Assembly (NCBI GenBank): GCA_963721365.1 | Contig: CAVRJE010000023.1 | Span: 124,001-188,000, forward strand | Direction: 5' to 3' | DNA: 64,000 nt | DNA from: CAIQPS01 sp963721365 | GTDB taxonomy: Bacteria; Actinomycetota; Thermoleophilia; RBG-16-64-13 | In this document: positions 46,202 through 55,771 of the stretch, in pieces | Layout: every line of letters starts with the position of its first letter | Position numbering within the stretch: the stretch's first letter is position 1 | Made by a program: the position numbers and the translations under genes | The notes under the pieces: generated by a model | The model's input: only the letters and a program-made list of their open reading frames with translations | Database searches by the model: none | Told to the model about the DNA's origin: nothing

Positions 46202-47257
46202 GTTGTCGAGACTCCTCGGCGGTCCGCTTCGCCAGCGCTAGGTCCAGGATCTCGCGGGCAATCTCTTCCGGGTCCCGGTCTTGGACGTCAATGATAACAG
46301 CGTCCTTCAGCTTCCGCAGCCACGTCAGCTGCCGCCGGGCGTAGCGCCGGGTGGCGCCGGCGATCTGTTCCGCCGCCCCCTCCCGGGTCAGCTCACCGTC
46401 GAGATGCCGGCAGATCTCGCGGTATCCGATGGCGCTCCTTATCCCCGGCCCGCCTGGGGTCGTGGCTTCTCGCCCGTGTTCTTCCCGAAACCGGCGAACC
46501 TCATCCACGGCTCCCTCTGCGACCATCCTGCCGGCCCGGACTCCTATGCGCGCGTCCAATCCGCCCCGGTCCAGCGTGAGTCCCACCACCAGGGTCGGCC
46601 GGTCGTAGCGAGGGTTCCACAGGTCGTCCCGGCCCGACCACGCCTTGCCCCCGGCGAGGACCGCTTCCAAGGCGCGGACCACCCGGCGGACGTTCCTCGG
46701 GTCCACGGCTTCGGCCGCCTGTGGATCCAGCCGGGCCAGTTCGGCGTGGAGCGCATCGGCGCCTTCGGCCGCCGCGCGCGCCTCCAGCCGCGCGCGCACC
46801 TCCGCATCGCTGGGCGCCACCGCCAGCGGCGCCAGCGCCGCCCGGAGGTACAGCCCGGTGCCGCCGGCGATCACTGCAGCCCCCTTCTGATCCGCGTCCG
46901 TCGCAACGAGCGGCCTGGCGGAGGCGGCGTACTCAGCCGCCGAAAAGCCCCGGACCGGGTCGACGAAACCGACCAGCGCGTGGTCCACCCCGCGCATCTC
47001 GACGGGAGAGGGCTGGTTGGTGAGCACGGGAAAGCCGCGATACACCTGCATGGAATCGCACGAGATCACTCGGACGCCCAGCGAGCGGGCGAGGGCTGCC
47101 GCCACCGGCGTCTTGCCCACGCCGTGGGCCCGAGCACCCCGATGACGACGCGCGGCACGCGAGCACCCGCGGCGACCGGCGCGGCGGACTCCGGGACGCG
47201 GGCCCGCTGCGCGGCGGGCGCGCCGCCGCCGCCCCGCTCGGAGCCGGCGCCGCTCAC
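46188..47257 (-). CDS. miaA: tRNA dimethylallyltransferase (one frameshift, N-terminal extension)
   Basis: MiaA adds dimethylallyl to A37 of tRNAs reading UNN codons. The P-loop is G-P-T-A-V-G-K-T once a missing base near 47122 is repaired, followed by V-I-S-C-D-S-M-Q-V-Y-R-G. V-I-A-G-G-T-G-L-Y-L-R-A-A-L near residue 125 and R-Q-L-T-W-L-R near the end are diagnostic. A GTG that overlaps the miaB stop (GTGA) gives a 33-residue Gly-Ala-Arg-rich extension before V-V-I-G-V-L-G-P-T; a GTG at 47158 would give the usual start. MiaB, which works on the product of this reaction, is encoded directly upstream. Confidence 0.9.
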
Positions 47258-48586
47258 TCTACCTGCCGCCCACGAAAGCTCGTGGAGGTGGCTTCGAGCA
47301 ACTCCACCCACACCATGTCGCCCGGTGCGGCGCCTGGACGGGAAGTTCACGGGCTTGTGTCCGCGCGTCCGCCCCATGACCTCGCCGGCCGCGTGGCGGC
47401 TGGGCCGCTCCACCATCACTTCGACCGTCTGCCCGATGAGGGCCTGGTTGCGCTCTCGGCCGAGGCGCTGGACCACTTCGACCAGTCTGGTCATCCGATC
47501 CTCGTTCACCGCCGCCGGCAGACGGCCGGGAAGCGCCGCGGCCGCGGTATCCCGCCGCGGCGAGTAGATGAAGGTGAAGGCCCCGTCGAAACGGCACTCC
47601 TCGACGAGCGAGAGGGTGTGAGGAAAGTCTTCCTCGGTCTCGCCGGGAAAGCCGACGATAAGGTCGGTGGTGAGAGCCAGCTCCGGCACTGCGCGGCGGA
47701 GCCGTGCGACCAGGTCCACATATCCCCGGCGGTCGTAGCGGCGGTTCATCGCAGCCAGGATGCGGTCGCTGCCCGACTGCACCGGAAGGTGGACATGCTC
47801 GCAGACCTGCTTCGACGTGGCGATGACTTCTATCAAAGCGTCCGACACGTCCTTGGGGTGGGAGGTCATGAAGCGGACACGCTCGATGCCGGGGATGGCG
47901 CCGGCCAGCCGCAGCAGATCGGGGAACCTCTCCTTCCCCTCGAAGCCGGCCTCCATGCCGTACGCGTTGACGTTCTGGCCGAGCAAGGTGATCTCGCGGA
48001 CACCCGCAGCGGCAAGCCGCTCGACCTCGGGGAGAATGTCGGCGGCAGGTCGTGACGCCTCCGGTCCGCGTACCGAGGGCACGATGCAGTAGGTGCAGTA
48101 GTTACTGCAGCCGGCGACGATCTGGACCCAGGCCGACGGGCCGTTCACCCTGGTCCGCGGCAGGTCCGCGCTCCAGCGGGTGGTGGTGTCGGCGAACGCC
48201 CCTACGGCCTCGCCACGGGTCAGCCGCTGCTCCAGCAGATGGGGAAGCTCGTGCAGGCTCTGCGGCCCCACCAGGACGTCCACGAAGGGAAAGTCCCCGA
48301 AGAACTCCTCGCGGCGGCTCTGTGCCAGACAGCCGGCCACGACCACCAGGCGCGAGGGCCGTTCCTTCTTGAGCCGCGCCGCGGTCCCGAGATGCCCGGC
48401 CAAGCGGGTATCCGCCTTCTCGCGGATAGAACACGTGTTGTAGACCAGCACGTCGGCTTCCTCGGGCGACGGCGTCGCGGCGACGCCCATCTCCTCTAGT
48501 AGGCCGGCGATCCGCTCCGAGTCGTGCTCGTTCATCTGACATCCGAACGAGCGCAGGTAGTAGGTCTGCGGCCGCACCTGACTCAA
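47254..48586 (-). CDS. miaB: tRNA-2-methylthio-N6-dimethylallyladenosine synthase (one frameshift)
   Basis: MiaB is a radical-SAM methylthiotransferase acting on i6A37 of tRNA. The N-terminal domain has G-C-Q-M-N-E-H-D, N-T-C-S-I-R-E-K-A and G-C-L-A-Q (auxiliary cluster Cys). The radical-SAM triad is C-S-N-Y-C-T-Y-C-I-V-P near residue 160. A TRAM-like end starts near T-V-E-V-M-V-E. One extra base near 47325 shifts the last 30 residues; the other frame gives G-D-M-V-W-V-E-L-L-E-A-T and a stop overlapping the miaA start. The start is TTG. About 444 residues, normal. Confidence 0.94.
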
Positions 48587-48629
48587 CGCTCCGCCGCCCT
48601 CCGGCCCTCGCCCGCTCGAAGCGGTCCCG

Positions 48630-50171
48630 TTACTTGGCGTAGTCGACGGCCCGGCTCTCCCGGATGACGGTCACGCGGATCGTACCCGGGTAATCAAGCT
48701 CCTGCTCGATCTCCTTGGCGATCTCGCGACACAGCAGACCCGCGGCCTGGTCGTCGACCTCGTCCGGTTTGACCAGCACCCTGATCTCGCGACCGGCCTG
48801 GATGGCATAGCACTTCTCCACACCGGGCTTGCTCTCGGCTATACGCTCGAGGGATTCCAGGCGCTTGATGTAGGTCTCGAGAGTCTCCCGGCGCGCGCCC
48901 GGACGGGCGCCGCTTACCGCGTCGCCGGCGGCCACTAAGACCGCCTCCACCGTGGCCGCTTCGACCTCCGCGTGGTGGGATTCGATGATGTGGACGACCG
49001 CCTCCGATTCGCCGTAGCGCCGGGCAAGGTTCGCGCCGATCGCGGCATGCGAGCCTTCCACCTCGTGGTCCACGGCCTTGCCCAGGTCGTGCAGCAGGCC
49101 GGCCCGTTTGGCCAACTTGGCGTTGGCGCCGAGCTCGTTGGCCATCAGACCCGCCAGATGGGCCACTTCGAGGGAGTGGACGAGAACGTTCTGACCATAG
49201 CTGGTACGGAACTTGAGCCGGCCAAGAAGACGAAGCAACTCGGGGGCTACCCCGTGGACGTTCGCGTCGAGCACGGCCTGCTCGCCGGCGTCCTGGATCT
49301 CCTTCTCGACCTCGTCCCGCGCTTTGGAGTACATCTCCTCGATCTTCGCGGGGTGGATGCGCCCGTCGGCGACCAGTTTGGACAGGGTGATGCGCGCGAT
49401 CTCCCGGCGGACGGTGTCGAAACCGGAGAGCACGACGGCCTCAGGAGTGTCGTCGATGATGAAGTCCACACCGGTGAGGTTCTCGAGGGTCCGGATGTTG
49501 CGGCCCTCGCGTCCGATGATCCGGCCTTTCATGTCGTCCGACGGAAGCTGTACGACCGACACGGTGGTATCGGCCACATGGCTGGCGGCCGTCCGCTGGA
49601 TACAAGTAGACAGGATGTCCCGGGCCCTGCGGTCGCCCTCGTGGCGCGCTTCTTCTTCGATGGCCCGTACCATCTTGGCCATGTCATGGCGGACCTCGTC
49701 TTCGGTCCGCTTGAGGATGATCTCGGCCGCTTGGTCCCTGGTCATGCCCGAGATCGTTTCCAGTTGCCGCTGCTGCTCGGCACGGGCGGTCTCCGCCTCT
49801 TCGATCACCCGGCGGTAGTGGGCCTCCCTGTCGGTGACCGACTGCTCCCGCCGCGCGATGTCCTTCTGCATGTCATCCAGGCCCTCTTCCCGGCTCAGCA
49901 GGCGGTTCTCCAGCTGGACCAACTCCTGGCGGCGCTCTTTCATCTCCACTTCGGCCTGAGTGCGGAGTTGATGCATCTCATCCTTGAGCTCGACTCGGGT
50001 TTCCCGCTGCGTCGCTTCCGCCTGTCGCTGGGCGTCCTGGATTATGCTCTCCGCGGCCTGCTCGGCCGAATGGATCTTGGCCTCACCCACGTACTTACGG
50101 GCCAAGAACCCGGCCACCACACCGATTATCGCCACAACAAGGACAACTACGATCCACAAGACTGTCATCAT
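48630..50171 (-). CDS. rny: Ribonuclease Y
   Basis: RNase Y is a membrane-anchored endoribonuclease that starts mRNA decay. The protein has an N-terminal membrane helix (T-V-L-W-I-V-V-V-L-V-V-A-I-I-G), a long coiled coil to about residue 200, a KH domain with R-I-I-G-R-E-G-R-N-I-R, and an HD domain with L-L-H-D-L-G-K. The ATG at 50171 has AGGTGA seven bases upstream and gives 513 residues; an ATG at 50195 adds eight residues. It precedes miaB, the usual order. With RNase J also encoded here, both decay nucleases of Gram-positive type are present. Confidence 0.95.
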   Translation of the reverse strand: MMTVLWIVVVLVVAIIGVVAGFLARKYVGEAKIHSAEQAAESIIQDAQRQAEATQRETRVELKDEMHQLRTQAEVEMKERRQELVQLENRLLSREEGLDDMQKDIARREQSVTDREAHYRRVIEEAETARAEQQRQLETISGMTRDQAAEIILKRTEDEVRHDMAKMVRAIEEEARHEGDRRARDILSTCIQRTAASHVADTTVSVVQLPSDDMKGRIIGREGRNIRTLENLTGVDFIIDDTPEAVVLSGFDTVRREIARITLSKLVADGRIHPAKIEEMYSKARDEVEKEIQDAGEQAVLDANVHGVAPELLRLLGRLKFRTSYGQNVLVHSLEVAHLAGLMANELGANAKLAKRAGLLHDLGKAVDHEVEGSHAAIGANLARRYGESEAVVHIIESHHAEVEAATVEAVLVAAGDAVSGARPGARRETLETYIKRLESLERIAESKPGVEKCYAIQAGREIRVLVKPDEVDDQAAGLLCREIAKEIEQELDYPGTIRVTVIRESRAVDYAK

Positions 50172-50249
50172 CCGGACATCACCTATCCAGTCCACGCGCG
50201 CTATCGCGGTTTCCAGAGCTAGAAACGTGCGAAGACCGTACGGGGCATC

Positions 50250-50273
50250 AAAAAAGCCGAACTACCGTCCGGC
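50250..50273 (-). terminator. Rho-independent terminator ahead of rny
   Basis: On the minus strand GCCGGAC and GTTCGGC form a seven-pair stem (one wobble) around GGTA, followed by six T. It lies some 200 bases after recX and about 80 before rny, so it ends the recA-recX transcript or a separate short RNA, and rny should have its own promoter just downstream. Confidence 0.75.
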
Positions 50274-50472
50274 CGACAAACTTCTATAGCATGACCTCGC
50301 CCTACAGAGGGGCAGTCCATACCGACGAGCCGACCGCCATACCGGCAGCCCCCGTACGGTTATATTCCCCGCTATCTAAGTCTTCTGCTCTGACGCTGCC
50401 GCGCCAGATGCGCCGACTTACAGAGCCATTTATAGCCAAAAGGCAAGGTCGCGCAGTGCCGCCATCGACCGA
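50274..50472 (-). other. recX-rny intergenic region with twin CCGTACGG palindrome
   Basis: No gene is recognisable in these 199 bases. A TATAAC hexamer (minus, 50364-50359) is followed directly by the palindrome CCGTACGG (50352-50359), and a second CCGTACGG is at 50236-50243 past the terminator. The segment could be an untranslated leader or small RNA ended by the terminator. No known RNA family was recognised by eye. Confidence 0.4.
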
Positions 50473-51242
50473 TCATCGCACACTGTCGAGTTTACGTTGG
50501 GGGGAGTAAAACGTCAAGGAACGCTGGAGGAATCGGGCTCCGCCGGCTCCGAGTCCAGCCGCCTCCGCCCGCAGAGTCCGGGCCATCCGCCCGATGGTGT
50601 CCCAGTCATAGCCTCTGCGGGCCATAAAGCCCGCCAAACGCCGCTCGGCTGCCTGCGGGTCGGCGGCGAACTGAGAAGAGAAACGCCTCCGCACCGTCTG
50701 CTCCAGCGCGTCCGCGCCCTCCATCGCGGAGGCCGATCCCGCTGTCGTCCTGGATCTCAAGCACCTCGTCGATGACAGATCGGTCGACACCCTTGCTCGC
50801 AAGCTCAGCCCGGATCCTGCGCGCGCCCCACCCCGTTCGCTGCTTCTCCGCCGCGTAGGCCGCGGCGAACCGGCGGTCGTTCAGGTAGTCGAGACTCTTG
50901 AGCCAGATGACGGTCTCCCCTATGACCTCGGGATGAAAGCCCGCCTGACGAAGCCGCGTCTCCGCTTCCCGCTGAGAGCGATCGCGGACCCCAAGAAGGC
51001 GCAGCGCGCGCTCGCGCGCCCGGTAGGGCGCGTCCTCCTCGAGAAGTTCGCGCTGTCTGTCGGCGCTCAGAGGGTCGCCGGCGCGAAGCCTGGCGCTGGT
51101 CCACGACGACCGCGGAAAGGTCGAAAGCGAAGCGCCCCTCGAGGTGGACCCCGACGCGGTCTGCCTGGCCCCTTCGTGCAACAAGGGCGGTGATAGCGCC
51201 GTCACGCAATACGACCGGGTCTGTCCGCTTGCGGGCCGGCAT
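50473..51242 (-). CDS. recX: Regulatory protein RecX (frameshifted)
   Basis: RecX binds RecA filaments and limits recombinase activity. The start gives M-P-A-R-K-R-T-D-P and V-A-R-R-G-Q-A-D-R-V-G-V-H-L-E-G-R-F-A-F. After a frame change near 51095 the body reads L-N-D-R-R-F-A-A-A-Y-A, G-W-G-A-R-R-I-R-A-E-L-A-S-K-G-V, RecX core motifs. After a second change near 50735 it reads R-R-G-Y-D-W-D-T-I-G-R-M-A-R. It ends at 50473 in the open frame; an alternative frame would end at 50514 after an acidic Ser-rich tail. It starts 12 bases after the repaired recA stop, the classical recA-recX unit. Confidence 0.85.
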
Positions 51243-51254
51243 CGCCGCGCCGAC

Positions 51255-52377
51255 CTAGTCGGCCATCGCCTCCGGACCGTCCGCAGGCGCGGGGCCGCCG
51301 GCCGGCGCCGTCGCACCAGCGCCCGGGGCCGCGGTCGGTCGCCCCGTCCGCTGCCCCGCTCTCGTCCGCCGCCGCTTTTCGGTTCGGGTCCCACTCGGGG
51401 TTGATGGCCTGGATGACCTCACGGCGCAGCTGCTGCACCAGTTCGGGATTGTCGCGCAAGAACTGACGCACGTTCTCCCGCCCTTGGCCGAGCCGCTGGT
51501 CGCCGTAGGAGAACCAGGCTCCGCTCTTCTGCACGATCTTGTTGTTGACGGCGAGATCGAGCACGTCGCCTTCGACCGAGATCCCGAGCCCGTACATGAT
51601 GTCGAACTCCGCCTCCTTGAAGGGCGGAGCGACCTTGTTCTTGACCACCCGCACCCGGACCCGGTTACCCACGGCCTCGGTACCCTCCTTGAGCGTCTCG
51701 ATCCGGCGGATATCGAGGCGGACGGACGCGTAGAACTTGAGGGCCCGTCCGCCGGGAGTGACCTCCGGGTTGCCGAACATGACCCCGACCTTCTCCCGGA
51801 GCTGGTTGATGAAGACCGCGGTCGTCTGGGTCTTGCTTATGGTGCCGGCCAGCTTTCGCAGGGCCTGGCTCATGAGGCGGGCCTGCAGACCGACGTGAGC
51901 GTCGCCCATCTCCCCCTCGATCTCGGCCCGCGGGGTGAGAGCGGCCACCGAGTCGACGACCACGATGTCGAGCGCGCCGCTGCGGATGAGCAACTCGGTT
52001 ATCTCCAACGCCTGTTCGCCGTTGTCAGGCTGAGACACCAGCAGTTCGTCGATGTTGACCCCTATCCGACGGGAGTACGCGGAGTCCATGGCGTGCTCGG
52101 CGTCGATGAACGCGGCCTTTCCTCCGGCGCGCTGCGCCTCGGCGATTATATGCAGCGCCAGCGTGGTCTTGCCGCTCGATTCAGGGCCGAAGATCTCCAC
52201 TACCCGCCCGCGCGGCACTCCCCCCACTCCAAGCGCCAGGTCGAGCCCCAGCGAGCCGGTGGAGATGGCGGGGACCTTCAGCACCGCGGAGTCGTCCCCC
52301 AGGCGCATGATGGAGCCCTTGCCGTATTGACGCTCGATCTGCAGAACAGCCATCTCCAAGGCCTTCTCTTTTTCCAC
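51255..52377 (-). CDS. recA: Recombinase RecA (frameshift in C-terminal tail)
   Basis: RecA catalyses strand exchange and induces the SOS response. Walker A is G-P-E-S-S-G-K-T-T at 64-72, Walker B I-V-V-V-D-S-V near 140. L1 is E-I-E-G-E-M-G-D-A-H-V-G-L, and L2 includes F-I-N-Q-L-R-E-K-V-G-V-M-F-G-N-P-E. The printed frame reads past the normal end into recX. One extra base near 51322 restores an Ala-Pro-Gly-rich acidic tail that ends P-E-A-M-A-D at 51255, about 373 residues in total. No SOS box (Actinomycete type GAACNNNNGTTC) was seen in the nine bases between it and thpR, so the promoter is upstream. Confidence 0.96.
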
Positions 52378-52386
52378 CGATGCCTC

Positions 52387-52971
52387 CTATGCCCTCTCTT
52401 CAGCGTCGCCGCGCTCGAACGTTCTGCGGCAAACGACCGTGTACACAGCTCCCTCGCGCCTCAACTCACTCTGGTAGAGACAGACCGACTGTACAGCAAA
52501 CCGCGCCTGCTCGCTCTCATACCTTGGTCGCACGGCACCCGGAGTCCGCAACCTGGCGACGGTCAGGTGAGGCCGGAACGGCCTCTTCTCCCGCTTCATG
52601 ACCCCGCCGGCCTCAAGACCCCCCATGACCGTCTCGAACAAGCCCGCGAACACCCCTTGCTCGTCCGCCAACTCCAGCGTCACCACCCGGGCTCGCGACG
52701 GCGAGGGCAGTAGCAGAAAGCGGCCTACAAGCGCTTCGCCCCCCAGGTCGCCCGGTACGCTCTCCACGACGCTCCGAGCGATCGCCGCCCTCTCGGCGTC
52801 GACCTCCCCAATGAAGGCGAGAGTCACATGCCACTGCTCCGGCTTGAGCAATCGCAGCCCCGGGACCGCGGGTAGCGACTCCTGCGCGCGCCGCACAAGG
52901 GCCTCCAACTCGCCGGGAAGAGGCACGGCTACGAACAGCCTCTGCCTCTCGTCCCCCGCGCCCTCCGCCAT
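52387..52971 (-). CDS. thpR: RNA 2',3'-cyclic phosphodiesterase (ThpR/LigT)
   Basis: A 2H-phosphoesterase of 194 residues that opens 2',3'-cyclic phosphates of RNA ends. The two catalytic motifs are H-V-T-L-A-F-I-G-E near residue 48 and H-L-T-V-A-R near 138. L-F-V-A-V-P-L-P and L-L-K-P-E-Q-W are also family-like. I use the ATG giving M-A-E-G-A-G; the longer frame to 53040 overlaps pgsA. It lies between pgsA and recA, a location seen in many Actinomycetota and Firmicutes next to recA (cinA or thpR position). Confidence 0.93.
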   Translation of the reverse strand: MAEGAGDERQRLFVAVPLPGELEALVRRAQESLPAVPGLRLLKPEQWHVTLAFIGEVDAERAAIARSVVESVPGDLGGEALVGRFLLLPSPSRARVVTLELADEQGVFAGLFETVMGGLEAGGVMKREKRPFRPHLTVARLRTPGAVRPRYESEQARFAVQSVCLYQSELRREGAVYTVVCRRTFERGDAEERA

Positions 52972-52975
52972 GCGC

Positions 52976-53593
52976 CTATCCTTTGCTCTCCCGCTTGTCG
53001 CCGCCGGCCGCCCCGTCGGCGGCATCCCCCAGCTCAGCATGCTCCTGGAATCCCTGCCTCGCGTGGATGAAGTAGTCTATGCCGCTCACCACCGTAAGCA
53101 CCAACATCAGCAACACGAGATACCAGGTGACGCCCCGACCTCCGACGCTCCACTCAGGATTGAGCCACCGAGGCTCAATGATAAGGGCGGCGATGGCAAG
53201 CATCTGACTCGCGGTCTTCGCCTTCCCCCATCTGCTCGCCGGTATCACCGTTCCCTGCACCGCGGCGATCATGCGGAGCCCGGTGACCGCCAACTCACGG
53301 CCTATGACCACCATAGCAACCCAGGCGGACAGTGCGCCGAGTTCCACGAGCGAGACGAGCGCCGCCGTCACGATCAGCTTGTCGGCGAGAGGATCAAGAA
53401 AAGCCCCGATGACCGTCGTCTGGCGGAAGCGCCGGGCCAGATAGCCATCGAGCGAGTCGCTTGCCGCCGCGATAACAAACACCGCGAGCGCGAAAACGTC
53501 GCCGTAGGGAACGTCCACGAGCAGGAAGGCCATGAGAACGGGTACCAGCACCACCCGGAAGAAGGTGATGGAGTTCGGGACGTTAAGAGTCAC
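52976..53593 (-). CDS. pgsA: CDP-diacylglycerol-glycerol-3-phosphate phosphatidyltransferase
   Basis: PgsA makes phosphatidylglycerol phosphate in the membrane. The 205-residue protein begins at GTG with N-V-P-N-S-I-T-F-F-R and carries the CDP-alcohol phosphotransferase motif S-D-S-L-D-G-Y-L-A-R-R-F then G-A-F-L-D-P-L-A-D-K, with the catalytic Asp residues. Four to five membrane segments follow. Its start overlaps the rimO stop by 11 bases. The C-terminal 25 residues are polar and not conserved. Confidence 0.95.
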   Translation of the reverse strand: MTLNVPNSITFFRVVLVPVLMAFLLVDVPYGDVFALAVFVIAAASDSLDGYLARRFRQTTVIGAFLDPLADKLIVTAALVSLVELGALSAWVAMVVIGRELAVTGLRMIAAVQGTVIPASRWGKAKTASQMLAIAALIIEPRWLNPEWSVGGRGVTWYLVLLMLVLTVVSGIDYFIHARQGFQEHAELGDAADGAAGGDKRESKG

Positions 53594-54935
53594 CGCAGGT
53601 CCCTACAAAGTCGTAGCCCACTGCCGCGTCGATCGCCACCCTGATCACATCTCCCACTGCAGTCCCGTCCGGGAGTCGCCCCTCGATATGCACCACTCCG
53701 TCTACTTCGGGGGCCTGTCCCCTCGTCCGTCCAACGGCCTCCGGCCCGTCGCACGAGTCGTCTCCGGCGATAGAGTCGATCATCACCTCTACGCTGGAGC
53801 CCACCTGTCGCGCGTGCGCCCGCTCCGCCACCTCTCCCAACACCTGGTTCAGCCGGTTGAGACGCTCTCGGGCCACGCGACGCGGCACGTGAGGTTTGAG
53901 CCGGGCCGCCGGTGTCCCCTCCTCAGGACTGTATATGAAGCCACCCGCGTAATCAAACTCCGCCTCGCGGACGAAGTCCAGCAGATGCTCGAACTGCGCT
54001 TCGGTCTCGCCGGGAAAGCCGACGATGAAGGTCGAGCGTAGGGCGACATCCGGGATGAACCGCCGGGCCCGTGCGAGCAGTCCGAGGTAGGAATCGGCAT
54101 CGCCTGCCCTCCCCATGCGCCGGAGCACGTCCGGGTGGGAGTGCTGAAGGGGCAGGTCCAGATAGCGGCACAGCTTGGCCTGCCGCCCCATATGGTGGAG
54201 GAAGGCGTCGGTGACATGTTCGGGCTGGAGATACATGACGCGCAGCCACTCGAGCCGGGGGTCGACGGCGAGAAGGTCGACGAGACCGGCGAGATCCAGT
54301 TCTCCGCTCTCCCAGCGGGCGGTGTCCTGCCCCACGAGGACCAGCTCTTTCGCCCCCTCGGCCAGACAAACGTCGGCTTCGCGGAGGATCTGCTGCGGAC
54401 TCGCCGCACGATACGGCCCCTTTATCCCCGGGATGGCACAGAAGGTGCAGAGCTCGTCGCACCCGTCTGAGATCTTCACGTAGGCATAGCAGGTGTGGCT
54501 GCAAGCCGCGACGCCGATGGACGCGGCCTGCGCCGGACCGGTGCCCCCTGCGGCGCCCCCGGCGCCTTCGCCGCCCAGCAGGCGCATCAGTGCCTCTTCG
54601 TCCGCCCCGCCAGCCAGCCCAAACCAGGCGGTCACCTCGGGCATGCCTCGGGCCAGCTCGTCCCGGTACCGCTCCACCAGGCAGCCCATCGCCAGAATCT
54701 GCTTGTCGGGGTACGAGGCGGATGCGTCGAGGATGGCGGCGATGGACTCTTCCTTGGCGTCGCGGATGAAGCCACAGGTGTTCAGAAGGATATGGGTGGC
54801 GTCGCTCGGATCGTCGACGACGTCGATGCCACTCTCGGCAAGTGACCGCCGGACCGACCGGCTGTCTGCCTCATTCTTCGGACAGCCGAGAGTGTGAAGG
54901 TATACCCGCGTTCTGCCGGCAGGGTCCGGACCCAT
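53583..54935 (-). CDS. rimO: Ribosomal protein S12 methylthiotransferase RimO
   Basis: RimO is a radical-SAM enzyme that methylthiolates an Asp of ribosomal protein S12. It has G-C-P-K-N-E-A-D-S (RimO-type, versus GCQMN in MiaB), N-T-C-G-F-I-R-D-A-K-E-E-S, G-C-L-V-E-R-Y, and the radical-SAM triad C-D-E-L-C-T-F-C-A-I-P. The TRAM end contains V-E-V-M-I-D. The ATG at 54935 begins two bases after the rodZ stop and gives 450 residues; a GTG at 54965 would overlap rodZ. An unusual A-G-G-A-A-G-G-T linker sits near residue 130. Confidence 0.94.
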   Translation of the reverse strand: MGPDPAGRTRVYLHTLGCPKNEADSRSVRRSLAESGIDVVDDPSDATHILLNTCGFIRDAKEESIAAILDASASYPDKQILAMGCLVERYRDELARGMPEVTAWFGLAGGADEEALMRLLGGEGAGGAAGGTGPAQAASIGVAACSHTCYAYVKISDGCDELCTFCAIPGIKGPYRAASPQQILREADVCLAEGAKELVLVGQDTARWESGELDLAGLVDLLAVDPRLEWLRVMYLQPEHVTDAFLHHMGRQAKLCRYLDLPLQHSHPDVLRRMGRAGDADSYLGLLARARRFIPDVALRSTFIVGFPGETEAQFEHLLDFVREAEFDYAGGFIYSPEEGTPAARLKPHVPRRVARERLNRLNQVLGEVAERAHARQVGSSVEVMIDSIAGDDSCDGPEAVGRTRGQAPEVDGVVHIEGRLPDGTAVGDVIRVAIDAAVGYDFVGTCGDS

Positions 54936-54936
54936 G

Positions 54937-55761
54937 CTACTCGGCTGGCTGAACGCGCTCGACACCCGTCTCGGTGACCACGAAGGAGCCTGCCTCCCCT
55001 GTGAGACTGTAAGGGGTGCCGTTCACGGTGACCGTGAGAGCCTCGGGGATACCGGCCATGAGCCAGTAGCGCTTGGCGGTGTCAAAGGTCTGCCGACCGC
55101 CGGCCGAAAGGGTCCCCGCGTAGAGCTCGGCCCCATTCTCATTGTCTGCCCGCACCACCAACCAGCAACTACCCTCGGCCACGGAGAGGACCATTGTCAC
55201 GTTCTCTCCCGTGGTCGTCGGCACTCCGGCGGTGGTCGAGGTGCTTTCCCCGAGGGTCGAAGAGGTGCTGGTGGTCTCTACCGCGACGGTGGTGGAGGCG
55301 GCGGCGGAGGTCGACGTGGCCAGATTGCTCCCGTCGATCGTGGCGGGTGCCTGCCCCCTTCCGGAACCCAGCCAGGCGAGCAGGATGACGACGACGACCG
55401 CGATGACCCCCGCCGCCACATAACCCCTCTGGGTGCGCCTCGTCCTCTTCTGCTTGCGCTCCGTGCTCGTCCGGGTACGCGGTTGCTGCGCCATCTCGGT
55501 GCGCAGCGGCCCGATCTCTTCCCTGGAGTCCTCATACTGGCTCCGGTACTCGGCCAGCAGCAAGTCGGGGTCGAGCTTCAGAAAGCTCGCGTACGAACGC
55601 AGGAACCCCTTGACTACTGTGGGACCCGGAAGCACCTCGAAGTCGTTCTCCTCGAGCGCCTCAAGATACTTGGAGCGGATCTTGGTGATGCTCTCGACGT
55701 CGGTGATGGTGAGGCCTCTCCGGATACGAGCCTCACGCAGGGTGTTGCCGATGTCAGGCAC
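54937..55761 (-). CDS. rodZ: RodZ-like helix-turn-helix membrane protein
   Basis: A 274-residue bitopic protein. The cytoplasmic helix-turn-helix begins N-T-L-R-E-A-R-I-R-R-G-L-T-I-T-D-V-E and contains Y-L-E-A-L-E-E-N-D-F, P-G-P-T-V-V-K-G-F-L-R-S-Y-A, both RodZ hallmarks. A membrane helix is near residues 118-136. Then comes a Ser-Thr-rich linker of about 50 residues and a C-terminal beta domain (S-C-W-L-V-V-R-A-D) of DUF4115 type. RodZ links the cell-shape machinery to the membrane in rods; the long Thr-rich linker points to surface exposure. It is encoded next to ftsK and rimO. Confidence 0.9.
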   Translation of the reverse strand: MPDIGNTLREARIRRGLTITDVESITKIRSKYLEALEENDFEVLPGPTVVKGFLRSYASFLKLDPDLLLAEYRSQYEDSREEIGPLRTEMAQQPRTRTSTERKQKRTRRTQRGYVAAGVIAVVVVILLAWLGSGRGQAPATIDGSNLATSTSAAASTTVAVETTSTSSTLGESTSTTAGVPTTTGENVTMVLSVAEGSCWLVVRADNENGAELYAGTLSAGGRQTFDTAKRYWLMAGIPEALTVTVNGTPYSLTGEAGSFVVTETGVERVQPAE

Positions 55762-55771
55762 GAAACTTCGT

